DNA from: Tipula vernalis
Lineage: Eukaryota > Arthropoda > Insecta > Diptera > Tipulidae
Reading direction: 5' to 3'
Assembly: GCA_958295665.1 (NCBI GenBank)
Contig: OY282558.1
Coordinates: forward strand, 133,780,826-133,844,825
Length of the DNA: 64,000 nt
The position numbers and the translations under genes were made by a program. The notes beneath the pieces were generated by a model. It was not told the origin of the DNA. It made no database searches and was given only the letters and a program-made list of their open reading frames with translations. Numbering within the stretch: position 1 is the stretch's first letter; every line of letters begins with the position of its first letter. This document shows positions 35,560-48,439 of the stretch, in pieces.

Positions 35560-38110
35560 CTACCGGACCAACCATTCAATCATCGCTGTTAGATATTTTG
35601 CTTAGATTTCGCACACACCAATTTGTCATATCGGGTGATATAGAGAAAATTAACCGGCAAATTTGGGTACACCCAGATGACACAAATTTTCAAAAGGTAC
35701 TGTGGAGAACAGATATAAATGAGCCAATTAAGCAATACGCATTGAAGACAATGACTTACGCCACCGCTCCAGCTGCTTTTTTATCCACAAGATGCATTAA
35801 GCAAGCCGTACAAGAGAACATAGAAAAATTTCCCGCAGCTGCCGCAGCGATCCAGACAGATATGTATGTTGACGACTTCATGACAGGAGCTAACGATGAA
35901 GATGCGCTGATTACGATTAGAGAGGATATCGTCAACATACTCGATTCGTCAGGATTCAAGATACGGAAATGTACTACCAACAGCTCCAAGATGCACAACC
36001 TATTAAAAACGCAATGATGGAAAAACCCATAACGGATGATGAGACAATTAAGTTATTGGGCTTAAAATGGAATCCCTATTCAGACGGTTTCTGCTTTACT
36101 GTTTGCCTTACAGAAAGAACCAGTCATAGCAAGCAATCACTGCTTCCCGAAACCAGCAGAATCTTTGATCCCCTGGGATGGTTGTCTCCGATGACAATAA
36201 GGATCGAAATACTCTTTCAGAGTTTATGGTTGCGGGACTTAAAATGGGATGATCAATTACCAGATAAGGTATGCAGCACGTAGATCGCCCTTCGCAACGA
36301 ACTAAAAGTAATTGAAAATCGACTATTAATAGATGGTTGCAATTTAGTGATGAAATTGAGCTGCACGGCTTTACCGATGCCATTGAATTGGTATACAGTG
36401 GAGTGGTTTATGCTTAGACACATAATTCAGTTTATTTAATTGCAGGAAAAACCAAAGTTTCACCAAATTCAGAAGTTAAGCTTACCCAGGTTAGAGTTGT
36501 TGGGAGCAGTTTTATTGACCGAGCTGGTCAATCTATTCAAGTTTCGTGGACGCACAAAAAAATATTTCGTACGGTATTATGGTGCGATAGCAACATCGTG
36601 CTAGATTGGTTGTCATCACACCCGAGGAAATGGAATGCTTTCGTGGCCAACCGAATTTCCATAATTGTAAATTAATTCCCACGTGAATGCTGGCGCCATG
36701 TGCTGTGAAAATATAATGCAGCAGACTGTGCGTCACGAGGCATAACAGTTGATGACTTTATTAAAGAAGATTCTATATAATGGAACGGTTCAGACTGGCT
36801 GCAGTTAAAGGAAGAATGGTGGCCAGAGCAGAGATCATGCTATCAAACCGAAGTAGAGAAGAAAAGTAATAACCTGGACATGTTCGTCGATTTACTCAAG
36901 AGATACAGCTCGTACAAAAAATTGAACAGGCTACTGGCGTACATGAAGCGTTACATAAACCGTCTCAAATGGAGGAAAGATCAAAGAGGGAGTGCTGATA
37001 ACCGAAGCAAAATTGAAAAAATCAACATACACAGAGCAGTTCCTTAACACAAGAAGAAATCCTGTGTGCGGAAATAACCATTAGGTATGTCCAACGTCTG
37101 TATTTTACAACAGAGTTGAAATGTTTGGAGAAAAATCAAAAAGTCCCGAGGAAAAGTTCACTCAAGGCGTTGAGTCTCTTCCTGGATAAAGATGTTATTA
37201 TTAGAGTAGGAGGGCAAATAGTCAACTCCCCGGCTAACTACAATATCAAGCATCCAGTAGTTTTGCCAAGTTGCGCATCAATATTCAAATCCATTATATT
37301 GGATTATCACATTAAATTGTAACATGAGGGGTGTGGCCTGTTGGTGAGTTTTTCACGACAATGATTTTGGATCATAAAAGCAAGAGATGTCGTGAGGCTG
37401 GTAATCCATAAGTGTATCAAATGAATCAGGTACAAGCCAAACCTTGAACAACAATTAATAGGTGACTTACTACCAGCTGGAGTACGATTTACGCATGCAT
37501 TTATTAACGTTGCAGTGGATTACTGCGGGCCATTCAAGGTTCAAATAATACGACGCCGCGGTTAAATATCCGTAAGAATGTATGTTTGCCTTTAAGTGTG
37601 CCTTAGCACTAAGGCTGTTCACATCGAGTGAAGATTCATCGCGAGAAGAGGGATGTGCCTTGTCATCTACAGTGACAATGGAACGCCTCGCTATTAAGTA
37701 AAACCGAAATCCAGTGGAGCTTCAATCCTGCCTCCAGCCAGCACATGGATGGTTTGTGGGAGTCAGTAGTAAAGGCCATGAAGTCATTCTGACGAAAATC
37801 TGTTGGCGAGACAATACTTACGCTGGAAGAATTTACTACGTTGTTATGTCATTTTGAGGCCATAATGAATTCTAGGCCTATATGTGCACTTGGTGGAGAC
37901 GAATTAGGTATTTTGACACCTGGTCGTTTTTTGATTGGCAGAAGTTTTATTGAAATCCTAGAACCAGATTTATCAGCCTAGAAACTATCATCTTTGGCGC
38001 GCTGGGAACTAGTAGTCAAAGTTTTATGACAAATTTTTTAGGTAGCTGGATAGCTAAGGCTGCAATCGTCCGGTGACAACCAGCTGATCCTAGAGGACCA
38101 TTGAAGGGCT
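35560..38110 (+). pseudogene. BEL/Pao pol relic (RT, RNase H, integrase)
   Basis: The RT part contains FRTHQFVISGDIEKI, TYATAPAAFLSTR and the active site YVDDFMTG (35598-36017). It is followed by SRIFDPLGWLSPM (about 36150), RNase H remnants including ADCASRG (about 36720-36750), and the integrase zinc region with RVGGQIVNSP and KHPVVLP (about 37205-37265). Integrase core residues lie in VDYCGPF (about 37515), YSDNGT (about 37670) and DGLWESVVKAMKS (about 37750-37790). Numerous stops and frameshifts (for example TAG near 36281) break it. LTRs were not found. It is unlike the 24.3-29.5 kb element in strand and detailed sequence, and looks older. Confidence 0.82.
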
Positions 38111-39091
38111 TCATGACGGTAACATGGGGCTTCGTCCTTTTAGCAACATTTTGTGTTTCTTCCTGAAATCTAATTTTTTCAGTTGTGAGCCTTCCGATTA
38201 GGTTCGGTGAACAATTTTACGCATGCAAGGGTCTATTGTACGTACCGTGGGTCTATTCTTCTCCGGCCTGTCTTCCAGCGAAATATTGTTAACTTTTTCT
38301 AGAATACTTTAGGCCTTCCTCCAGGTATTACATGTTGGTCTTCAAGTAGCTTACTTCCCGTTGTTTGTTTATAGACTTGCAGGCAGGCCTATAAACCCGA
38401 GTCTCCTTATATACAGTTTCCGGATATTGTTGAGAGCCGGACTATTAATGTTGTTGCTTTTGTTTGATTGAATCCATGTTTCGAACCACGAGGTGCAGAA
38501 ACCCACAGTACATAGATAAGTTAAGTTAATTCGGAGGGCACCAGGTATCTGAATCGATCGTTTTTAAACTGAATCCCTAGTCTGGTCGATCATTAGCACG
38601 GTAAGAATAACACCTTAATACAGCGGATCGATTTGTTTAAGGTTGACTCGTTTAGCGCCAAAAGTTAGCCCAGAAACTAACAGATGATTAACCGGTAGTA
38701 ACTACGTGGAGGTAGCTCGAGCACTTGCGCCAGACCTGACCACCAAAAATGAATGGAATGGTCACTATATACTTGTAAAGAAACTCCACTCGTTGATTTA
38801 CAAAGCATTGTAGGATAGTGGTGAATGCTTTTGAAGTAAGTACACTGACAACTTTTGAATTGACTGGAATGTCATCAATAACACGAAAATAACAAACTAC
38901 TCTTTGTCCAGTTTTGCACCGTAAATTTTGTTGGGTGATAACATTTTAGGGTCCACATAATCAACGCAACTGCTGTAACTGTAAATAGCTTTGCAGGATT
39001 CACTGGTAAATCGGGTGATGGATCCAAAGTTTGATTTGCTGGTTTTGCCCTGTATTCTTGGAATTTATTTTTATGTACCTACTAACCACAT
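38111..39091. other. Repeat-derived spacer with GC-richer repeat copy 2
   Basis: The part at 38530-38740 is a diverged, same-direction copy of the repeat at 7690-7990. No frame is open for long. Parts may be BEL or LINE remains. Confidence 0.45.
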
Positions 39092-39249
39092 ACATAGATA
39101 TATATATAGGTAGAAGTTTAAATGTTTTTACTTTCTTTTACTCTAGTAAAATAAAGTATAGTAATCATAAAAATTTTGGACCTTGAGATTTTTAGAGATT
39201 TATTTGTTTTGAGGTCCTCTGAGTCCGAGAAAGTGGGTTTCGAAATGGT

Positions 39250-39568
39250 GTCTGTCTGTCAGTCTGTCAGTCTGTCAGTGTGTCAGTCTGTCAGTCTGTC
39301 AGTCTGTCAGTCTGTCAGTCTGTCAGTCTGTCAGTCTGTCAGTCTGTCAGTCTGTCAGTCTGTCAGTCTGTCAGTCTGTCAGTCTGTCAGTCTGTCAGTC
39401 TGTCAGTCTGTCAGTCTGTCAGTCTGTCAGTCTGTCAGTCTGTCAGTCTGTCAGTCTGTCAGTCTGTCAGTCTGCCAGTCTGTCAGTCTGTCAGTCTGTC
39501 AGTCTGTCAGTCTGTCAGTCTGTCAGTCTGTCAGTCTGTCAGTCTGTCAGTCTGTCAGTCTGTCTGTG
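39250..39568. repeat. (GTCTGTCA)n octamer microsatellite
   Basis: About 40 near-perfect copies of an 8-bp unit with rare single-base changes (near 39279 and 39475). Open frames over it (Ser-Val-Cys-Gln repeats) are artefacts. The second unit copy has only a short version at about 41081-41140. Confidence 0.98.
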
Positions 39569-39910
39569 TACTCTCTACAGCCCATATGGTTTAACCAATC
39601 GAACTGAAACTTCAGATTTAAGCTTTTTTGATAAATTGGGAGGTCCCAGTGAATTTTACTCCAAGTCGGCTAACCGGAAGTGGCCACTCCCTTGGTCCAG
39701 AAAATTTGTTTTGCAAATATCTTAAAAAGTATAAGGTTTACAAAAAACTACTTAAAACAAAATGATTCCAAAAATTAAAAACAAATAAAAATAAAAAAAA
39801 AATTTTAAAATTTACAAATTTAAAAATTTAAAAAAAAATTAAGAAAAAAATAAAATTTCTCAAAATTCTCTGTTCGTAAAAGAAAGTCGTGTGTTGGCTA
39901 CACCTCAATT

Positions 39911-40955
39911 TTAGCTAGGTAGTTTAGGGACCTATTCCATGTGCTAGCGAAACCTTTGTCATCATTGTTGAGTGCGATTTTCAAAAAATAATTTCGTAGA
40001 ACTTTTACTAAACGAACGATCCGTATGGATTAGGGTTTTCTAACTAGGTAATTAAGGGACCTATTCCATGTGCTAGCGAAAACTTTGTCATCATTGTTAG
40101 CAATGGCTGATATCGGCCGTAAGGATGTGAGTGCGATTTCCAAAATATAATTTTGCAGATCGTTTACTAAACGAACGATTCGTATGGATTAGGGTTTTCT
40201 AACTGATAATTAAGGGACCTATTCCATGTACTAGCGAAACCTTTGTCATCATTGTTGGCCATGGCCGATATTGGCTCTTAGATGTGGAGTGCGATTTCCA
40301 AAAAATAATTTTGCAGAACTTTTACTAAACGAACGATTCGTATGGATCAGGGTTTTCTAACTAGGTAATTAAGGAACCTATTCCATGTGCTAGCGATACC
40401 TTTGTCATCATTGTTGGCAATGGCCGATATTGGCCCTTGGGAGTTGAGTGCGATTTCCAAAAAATAATTTTACAGAACTTTTACTAAACAACCGATTTGT
40501 ATGGATTAGGGTTTTCTAACTAGGTAATTAAGGGACCTATTCCATGTGCTAGCGAAACCTCTGTCATTATTGTTGGCAATGGCCGATATTGGCCCTTGGG
40601 AGTTGTATGCGATTTCCAAAAAATAATTTTGCAGAACTTTTACTAAACGAACGATTCGTATGGATTAGGGTTTTCTAACTAGGTAATTAAGGGACCTATT
40701 CCATGTGCTAGCGAAACCTTTGTCATCATTGTTGGCAATGGCCGATATTGGCCCTTGGGTGTTGAGTTCGATTTCCAAAGAATAATTTTGCAGAACTTTT
40801 ACTGAATGAACGATCCGTATGGATTAGGGTTTTCTAACTAGGTAATTAAGGGACCTATTCCATGTGCTAGCGAAACCTTTGTCATCATTGTTGGCAATGG
40901 CCAATATTGGCCCTTGGGTGTTGAGTGCGATTTCCAAAAAATAATTTTGCAGAAC
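39911..40955. repeat. Satellite, 159-bp period, seven units
   Basis: The marker CCTATTCCATGTGCTAGCGA recurs at 39931, 40060, 40218, 40377, 40536, 40695 and 40854. Spacing is 158-159 bp, except for the first, shortened unit (129 bp). Units are highly alike and contain GATTAGGGTTTTCTAACTAG. The last unit is cut off where the second copy of the flanking core begins. Confidence 0.97.
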
Positions 40956-40958
40956 TTT

Positions 40959-41466
40959 ACTTTCTTTTACTCTAGTAAAATAAAGTATAGTAATCATGAA
41001 AATTTGGTACCTTGAGATTTTTAGAGATTTATTTGTTTTGAGGTCCCCTGAGACCGAAAAATTGGGTTTCGAAATGGTGTCTGCCTGTCTGTCTATCAGT
41101 CTGTCAGTCTGTCAGTCTGTCAGCCTGTCAGTCTGTCTGTGTCCTCTCTACAGCCCATATGGTTTAATCAATCGAACTGAAACTTCAGATTTAAGCTTTT
41201 TTGATAAATTGGGAGGTCCTAGTGAATTTTACTCCAAATCGGCTAACCGGAAGTGGCCACTCCCTTGGTCCAGAAAATTTGTTTTGCAAATATCTTAAAA
41301 AGTATAAGGTTTACAAAAAACTACTTAATACAAAATGTTTCCAAAAATTAAAAACAAATAAAAATAAAAAATAAAAAATTAAAAAAAAAATTAAGAAAAA
41401 AATAAAACTTCTCAAAATTCTCTGTTCGTAAAAGAAAGTCATGTGTTGGCCACAGCTCAATTTTTT
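40959..41466. repeat. Second direct copy of the DINE-like core
   Basis: It is nearly identical to 39130-39912 apart from the much shorter GTCY tract. Shared markers are ACTTTCTTTTACTCTAGTAA at the start and TTCTCTGTTCGTAAAAGAAA near the end. Confidence 0.95.
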
Positions 41467-43849
41467 TCTTTGTAATAATTTCAGCAAAAAATGGCTGTTG
41501 CTGGTTAACGAAATCGTCCATTGCTATAACGTTTTAAAATTATCAGGGAAAAATTGTCGAGACGGTTTTCACGTAAATTCCGACTACTACTTCTATTTTG
41601 TCCGCCTGTCAAAGCTTAATCTCCTCTTGTTCTCATCAATATTTTTTGCATTAATATTTTCCACGAACTATTTATATTGAACGCAATACGTCAGTTATGT
41701 GAATTACAAAACCGTTCACGATAATACTGAACCCAGATTCATTAGAAAAACACACGGTTTAATTTTGTACGACAGTCGCTCTTCTATTTAGGGATACTAA
41801 AGTTTTACAATTTTTAAGGCAGCTTAAAGATGGCAGATTTAATGATCCTGTTTGAAAGCTCGATTTTTTGTTTTTTTTTTACTCAAAAGAATTAATCAGC
41901 AACAAAAACTCTATGTTTTGTTTTTTGTTTGGTTTTAGGGTCGTATAAAGGTTTCTTAGGTGCTCTTAAATAAGTGAGACAAAAACATTATGAACATTCC
42001 GGTTTTGGAATAGGTGAGACAGAGTGAAAAATATAGGCATCTGCGGAAGCATTTTACCTGTGTACATTCTCAAAATAAATATTATCTCTTGGAAAATTTT
42101 TACCATTTAGCAGTCTGCAAGTTGCTGTGGTTGTGTTAAAAGCTTGCTGAATCCAATAATACCACTAAGCGGAGTTTAAAAGTTAATCGATTGAAGAGGC
42201 TGCGATAAAAATAGTTTAAAAAATATTGAAATTAATAAACGCTTTTGTTTAATTTCCTTAAAAGCTCTACCAAAAAAATGATTGTGCCTTTATATCATAC
42301 CTAAGTAGTTAAAAGAACCTAGACAAAATATTTAACATTAAATATTTTTGTAACAAATCGATTTGCATTCCTAAAAATAATTTGAAAATTTTACTAAACG
42401 GCTTATTTACAAATCGAAATTGATTTTATAATTATACGCTGTGAAATAAATTCAAATTTTATAAATTTGTTGAATATTTTGAAGGCTTAAATATTTATTT
42501 TATATACATAAAAATAAATAAATTACAAAAATTGTACTGAGAACCTCGTAAGCATTTGCGATTTGCTAGTGCTAAACCCAGTTTTATAAAATTATGCCTA
42601 AAAATTCATTAAAAACTTTTCCACAAAAGCCAATAAATGATTTAAGCTCAACCATTGTTCCTCTTAAAAAATCAAAAATTACAAGCTTATAAGCGTAATT
42701 ATAAGCTTTTAAGCTTTAAATGTTTTTATATATTTTCGAAAATAACCGTCAACCTAAAATGCCTGAAACTCAAAGAAAACATACAAACTTTTAGTAGAAA
42801 GTTAAAAGCTCAAAGCTAATTGATTAAATTTTTGAGACATACTTAAAACCTACAACATATTTTGTGATGTTTACCACGAAATATATTTTATGGATCGAAG
42901 ATAATGATTTTACCATTTCGTATTGTTAGGTAAAATTTTTGCACCGAAGATTTAATATTCAAAAATACAATGTATGTCTGTAAGCCACCTTATTTAGTTG
43001 AATAAAGATTTTATCCAAAAATAAATTCTATTGGCAACTTTTTTTTCGATTACAATGTATTTGATTGGTTTTTATGTCGCTTCCTCCGTTTATTACCGAG
43101 AAAATGGTGTAAAAAAAATTTATGGTTTCTGGGAATATAAATTATGTACTTTGATCGGTAGTCAAGTACTTTTTTACTATATGTACATACATCTACATGT
43201 AGAACGAATAATTTATTGCTTGTGAATTTATTTGTTAATATAATTATACTCAGTGACTATTTACAATATATTCGCACTATCGTAGTAGGGGGAAAGGTGT
43301 GCATGTATATGTGTGTGTGTGTGTGTAAGTTTTCATGAAACGGCAATAAATTATCAGGTTAAATCACTATATATCAATGATAAAGTTGTAAATTTTGTGG
43401 GTGGAAAATTAAAATGTTCGTTTATTGTATTTTTTATTATTATTGTGGATTTAACACAGAATGGGTTAGAGATTAAGTATGGGTTAAATAAAACTTGAGG
43501 TTGAGATGAGTTAAACTTATTTTATAGAGATTCATGGAATTTATGGTGTACCTAACTTCTTAAATCCTGTTTAAATTCGATTAATTTATGTTAATGTAAT
43601 TTTTTTAATCACCTGGTATCTAAATAAGCGAGATGTTATTATTAAATTGTTTTAGCGGTTTCACAGTCTTACTTAGTTGGTACGTGACTCAAATTCAAGT
43701 TTTTTTTTAATGCGGATAAGTTACGAATAAGTTGTACGGCCCACCTCTAGTTACCTAATAAGTTCTTTTAAGAAATGTACATACAGAGAGGACCTTTAGG
43801 GGATTTTTTTATTTGTCAAATCGGGGGTAGATCGATTTTTTTTTTTACT
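41467..43849. other. AT-rich intergenic DNA
   Basis: No gene or long repeat recognised. There is a short GT microsatellite at about 43309-43325. Confidence 0.6.
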
Positions 43850-44480
43850 TGTATGAATATTTGATTTAGTTTTAGCTCGACTTTTGACTTTATTGTAGGC
43901 GTCACTTTTAGCTGGACTTTTAACCTGATTTTTGAGTTGACTTTGGGTGTGATTGTTGATCTGATCTTTGACTTGGCTTTTCGCTTAACTTTTGGCTTGA
44001 CTTTCAACTTAAACATTGAGTTAACCTTTGACTTGACATCTTTCAGAATTTATACTTGTCTGTTGATCTGAATTTGACTTTCTGTAGTGTTTAATTTGAT
44101 TGTTGGCTTGACTTCGTCTTGATTCTAAACTTGACGCTTGGCTTGAATTTGGCTTAAATTTTGACATCTTTTTTGATTTGATTGACATTTGTTAAGAGTT
44201 TTGACTAAAATTTTGACTTGGCTTTTGAATTGAAATTACTTTTGACTTGGCTTTTGGCTTTACTTTTGACTTCACTTTTGCCGTGACTTTTAACTTGGCT
44301 TTTAACTTGACTTTTAACTTTAATTTTATCTTGATTCTTGGCTTAATATTTGCCTTATATTTTTACTTAGCGATTTAACTATTAGCTTGAAATTTTTGAA
44401 TTGACTTTTCACGTAATTATTGATTTGAATTTTATCTCGACTTTGTTACTTTCGACATGGTATTTGACTCAGAGCTTTTT
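43850..44480. repeat. Degenerate TTTTGACTT-type satellite, left block
   Basis: Diverged tandem copies of a 10-12 bp unit like TTTTGACTTGAC. They are the inverted complement of the AAGTCAAAAG-type units to the right. Divergence is high, so this block is older than 44830-45060. Confidence 0.85.
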
Positions 44481-44559
44481 TACCTGGCATTTCTTTTAAC
44501 GTTTTAACAGAAAAAATGCATTGAAAAATATTGAGCTTAGTTAAAAAGGTCAAATAAGT

Positions 44560-45620
44560 AAAAAATTAGGATCAAGTCAAAAGTGAAGTTAAAAATCCAG
44601 TCAAAAGCCGAGTTAAATTTGAGTCAAAAAGATAAAGATCATGTCAAATGTCAAGTCATAAATCGACAGCATCTCCCGATTTATGACTTGACATTTGGAA
44701 ATTAAAAAACAAAGAGCAATGTGCCTGGAGACCTCGTTAGATTTCTATTAAATACGATCAACTACTATTTGATAACAAAACGATGCTACTTAATTTCTTG
44801 CCATTCTTGCACGTTGAGATTCAATAACCAACATCAAGTCAAAAGTCAAGTCAAAAGCCAAGTTAAAAGTCAAGTCAAAAGTCAAGTCAAAAGTCAAGTC
44901 AAAAGTCAAGTCAAAAGTCAAGTCAAAAGTCAAGTCAAAAGTCAAGTCAAAAGTCAAGTCAAAAGTCAAGTCAAAAGTCAAGTCAAAAGTCAAGTCAAAA
45001 GTCAAGTCAAAAGTGTCAAGTCAAAAGTCAAGTCAAAAGCCAAGTAAAAAGTCATGTCAAAAGTCAAGTCAAAAGTCATCAAAAGGCAAGATAAAAGTCA
45101 ATTCAAGAGTCAAGTCAAAAGTCAAGTCAAACGTCAAGTCAAACGTCAAGTCAAAAGTCATCAAAAGTCAATTCAAGAGTCAAGTTAAATATCAAGTTAA
45201 AAGTTATACAAAAAATTCAGTCAAAACTTTAACGACTAAGTCAAATGTCAAATAAAAATGCAAGTCAATAGTAAAGTTAAAAAATCAGAAAAAAGTCAAA
45301 TCAAAATTCAAGTATACAATAATGCCAAAAGTCAAATCAAAAGCTAAATTAAAAATTCAGTCAAAAGTCAAGAAAATAATTGAGTCAAATATTAGATCAA
45401 AAGCTAAGTTAAAAGTCTAACCGAAAACTTTCACAAAACAAATATCAAGTCAAAAGTTAGGTCAACAATAAAGTTAAAATTCAAGCAAAATGCCAAATCA
45501 GAAGTCAATCTAATCAAAAATCAAGTGAAAACTCAAGTCAAAAGTCAAGTCTACAATCGAAGCAAAATTCAGTTCAAAAGCTAAGTCAGAAGTCAAACCA
45601 AAACTCTCAAAAAACGTCAA
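44560..45620. repeat. GTCAAGTCAAAA satellite (12 bp), right block
   Basis: Near-perfect 12-bp repeats at about 44830-45060 grade into diverged copies on both sides, to about 44560 and 45620. The Val-Lys-Ser-Gln repeat frame is a by-product of the 12-bp period and not evidence of a gene. Confidence 0.95.
44645..44697. repeat. Perfect 21-bp hairpin near the satellite strand switch
   Basis: CAAATGTCAAGTCATAAATCG (44645-44665) and its exact inverted copy (44677-44697) flank an 11-base loop. The hairpin is made of satellite-like sequence and lies in the right-hand part, after the change of orientation. Confidence 0.9.
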
Positions 45621-45699
45621 AGCAAGTAAGCAACCTTTATTAAACTTGATTGCTGGTGTTTTATTTAATTGGCTGTTTACTCTTTAATTTGATTGTTTA

Positions 45700-47110
45700 A
45701 TTGGATACTGTTACCAATCCATTTAATTCGAATTATTTTTAAAAAAGTTGCACCACCTTCTGAATGGATTTCATGGAAATTCGGTGGTGACTGCTAGTGG
45801 GTAAGATTGTTATTTGATATCTGATAAAAAACGTACAGGTGTACCCTAATGCCAGGTTCATCTGATCAAAGGTGGTAGTCATCAGTTTAGAACCACTTGA
45901 ATCTGTGCTAACAATGTTTGTAGTTTTTTGAATGGTATGATGTTACAGTACAGCCAATTACTCGTTCCATATGGGTTTCTGCATGTTTAATTGCGACTTT
46001 CCAAATTCCCAATGGGAGCTCGTGGAGTGATAACTAGTTTGTAATTTTTTTTTAAACGATCCTCTGAAATTGGTGCCAGTATCTGAAAAGATATCGATAC
46101 CCATTCTCCGCCTGACGAAGAAATGTTTAAGTGTCAATTGGAATTGATTGGAAATCATGATACTGGAGATCATTTAAGAATTGTTTGACCACTCGATTTA
46201 AGTAACGATCAAATTAGCTTTGTACGTCCTTTTGGCAAAATATCCAATAACTGTTATTTTGACCAACCACTTTGAAGGACGTTCTCTTTTGTATTGTAAG
46301 CAGAGTTTTATCGTAGTTTTAGTGTGGTTTGTTTCGAATGCTTAATAACAATGAAGCACCACAATGCAAATTGGCCTAAAGATATTTCTGGATCTATTTA
46401 GTAGAGACATATACTGGTGAGAAGTATTACAGAGTAAAGGAAAAATTTCTGCTATGGGCAAATAGCTTTTCTATCCAGCCTATTACTCGTATTATATCCT
46501 GTTGGCCTAAAAGTGACCCCATAATGCCTCTTCTGGAGACTGGTTGATAATATTCATTTTGACCGTAGATTATTTCTTCAGCTTTCTTGACCTTTTGAGT
46601 TCAGCAACTGTAACCATAATATGAAGAGTTTTCGTTCTTCCAGATTACTTTGGAAATTCGTGCTTTGTCATTTTGGCCATTTTGTTTAGATTATACTTTG
46701 GAAATTTTTCTCATTTCACCATAGTGGTACTTCCTTAACTCTTGTTGCGTTAACAAATCAAATACCGCAATCCGCTACATTTTATTGTGATGAGATATGC
46801 TGCCTACAAATTCGCTCAGTTAGTTTCTATATTTGACTGATCCAATTAGCAATATACGTTTACACCTTTCTTAAGGTTGCAGACAGCTACAACAGTCAAT
46901 ACTATGGTGAAATCTGCCCAAATGAATAAGTGATGCTTCGAAATATTCAAAACCGACTTGATTTTATCCACTAAGTTAGCTAGCAGAAGCTCTCTATTTA
47001 ATTCTAACGGAGGCAGAGATATATTTTTAGGTCATTTAGCGTGACTATACAACCGCAACTTCGTTGGCGTTACAAAACCCGTGCAATTAAAAATCGTTTT
47101 CGGTGTTCAC
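45700..47110 (-). pseudogene. BEL/Pao pol relic (RNase H to integrase)
   Basis: Reading leftwards, RNase H-like LELNRELLLANLVDKI and LFIWADFTIVL (about 46890-47010) precede heavily decayed sequence. An integrase fragment with FSDTGTNFRGSFKKKL follows (about 46025-46095), where the motif is normally SDNGTNF. The order and strand fit a third BEL/Pao copy. No LTRs, and many stops and frameshifts. Confidence 0.65.
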
Positions 47111-47329
47111 CATTAACTTCTGGTCTAATACTTAAACATTTTTTGAAACATCAATTTGTTTAAAATAGCGCAATGGATTTTGAATGGTTACTCCAACAAT
47201 ACAAGGATTATTCAAAGAATATCTGACGTGCATCTAGCCGAACCATTGAAAACTTCTCGCAATTTTGTGCATGTGATGAACTCCTGCAAAACACTCCGAT
47301 GCGGTTAATATGGAAAGTAATTCAAACCC

Positions 47330-47900
47330 CGTTGAATTTCTTAAAACGGCCAAATTTAAAAGATGAACTGAGAATTGAGTTGGGCGTCGAGATTGGAGGA
47401 AAATTGAGGATTCTGTAGGTGGTCGATTTAGAGGTTGAGTTAGAATTGAATTGAGTTGATATACGCAAGTAAGTTTTTAGGCCGTGTTGATTTTGGGATT
47501 GAGTTGGTTGTTGAATTTGAGCTGGGTTGGGAATTTCTTTGAGGTGAGTTGTGAGTTGAGTTGAGTTCATATGCGAATGCATTTCTTTTGACAATGTTGA
47601 TTTTGTGATTGAGTTGGGCATTTGCGTTAAGTTTAGGTTAAGGCTAAGGGTACGGTTTAGGTTAAGACAGATACTATGGGGTTGGGTTGAATTGAAGTTG
47701 GTTTATTCATTCAGATGGAGATTATAAGGGGTCGAGTTATTATTTGAGTTGGAGTCTAACTTGAGTTATTCGGAGTCGCGTGCAGTTGAATAGGAGTTGC
47801 GTTGAATATGAGTTGAAGTTGAGTGAGAGGTTTATTTGGTTAATAATTTAAGGGTTTAGTAAGGGATTATCCGAGAGAGTTTGGTGTTAACTTCGGGGTT
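47330..47900. repeat. Degenerate GAGTT-rich tandem array
   Basis: Loose repeats of GAGTTGAGTT-like units with many substitutions. Similar sequence reappears at 49593-49664 and 52387-52450, on the far sides of later insertions. Confidence 0.75.
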
Positions 47901-48416
47901 GAAGTTTGGCTCGTGTTGCTATTAAAGGATGCTACACAATTTCTTGTCATCCCTACGCAAAGGCTCCAATGCTAAGATGCTTTGTGGAGTTTTCTAGTTT
48001 AGTATGTGAACAATCATTTAAACAAACAAATTTTTGAAGAACATTATAATTCCTGTTAGTATTAAAATTTTAATAAATCGTCAAAGCAGCTAATTGGAGC
48101 GGCATGCCCATACTCCAAGGTATACAACGAATTAAAATAATCTTTCAAAATTTGCTATAATTAAAAAACTTGATTTTTTGGGATTAATTTTATTTGAGGA
48201 TTTTTTTGTTTGAGATATAGAGCATGTATACCCACCCTACCCTAGGTTTGTTTGCGAATTTAGGGCAGGCATCGTTATCTAAAATAAAAAAATACCAAAT
48301 CAAAACAAAAAGTCGCCAAAAATCAAGTTTTTCCAATCTATAACAAATTTTTGAAATATTATGTTAATTCGTTTTATACCCTAGGATATGGGGCCGCTTT
48401 GACCCTGTTAAAGTTA
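47901..48416. other. Spacer
   Basis: AT-rich DNA with no recognisable frame or repeat, between the GAGTT array and the inverted-repeat element. Confidence 0.5.
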
Positions 48417-48439
48417 GCCGAAAGTTTCCAGCCGAAAGT

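Larger units (their letters stand above)
39092..41466. mobile_element. DINE-1/mini-me-like unit with satellite array
   Basis: A short TA tract (about 39096-39108), a core, a GTCY-type microsatellite (39250-39568) and a 3' block (39569-39910) are followed by seven 159-bp tandem repeats. A second copy of core, short GTCY tract and 3' block follows at 40959-41466. TA plus GTCY microsatellites around a core are described for dipteran mini-me/DINE-1 (Helentron-derived, non-autonomous) elements, as are internal tandem repeats. The assignment is by architecture. No Rep/helicase coding sequence is present. Confidence 0.6.

Noticed and set aside
39176..39607. 143-codon frame of Ser-Leu-Ser-Val-Cys-Gln repeats
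   Set aside because: It is created by the 8-bp microsatellite, which is open in more than one frame, and has no flanking protein signature.
39911..40955. CRISPR-like array of regular repeats
   Set aside because: The 159-bp units are contiguous with no unique spacers, and the context is eukaryotic. It is a satellite.
44721..45047. Val-Lys-Ser-Gln repeat protein
   Set aside because: It is a by-product of a 12-bp satellite whose length is a multiple of three. The opposite strand is equally open.
47322..47621. 99-codon Ser/Thr/Gln-rich frame
   Set aside because: It translates the degenerate GAGTT array on its complement and shows no domain.
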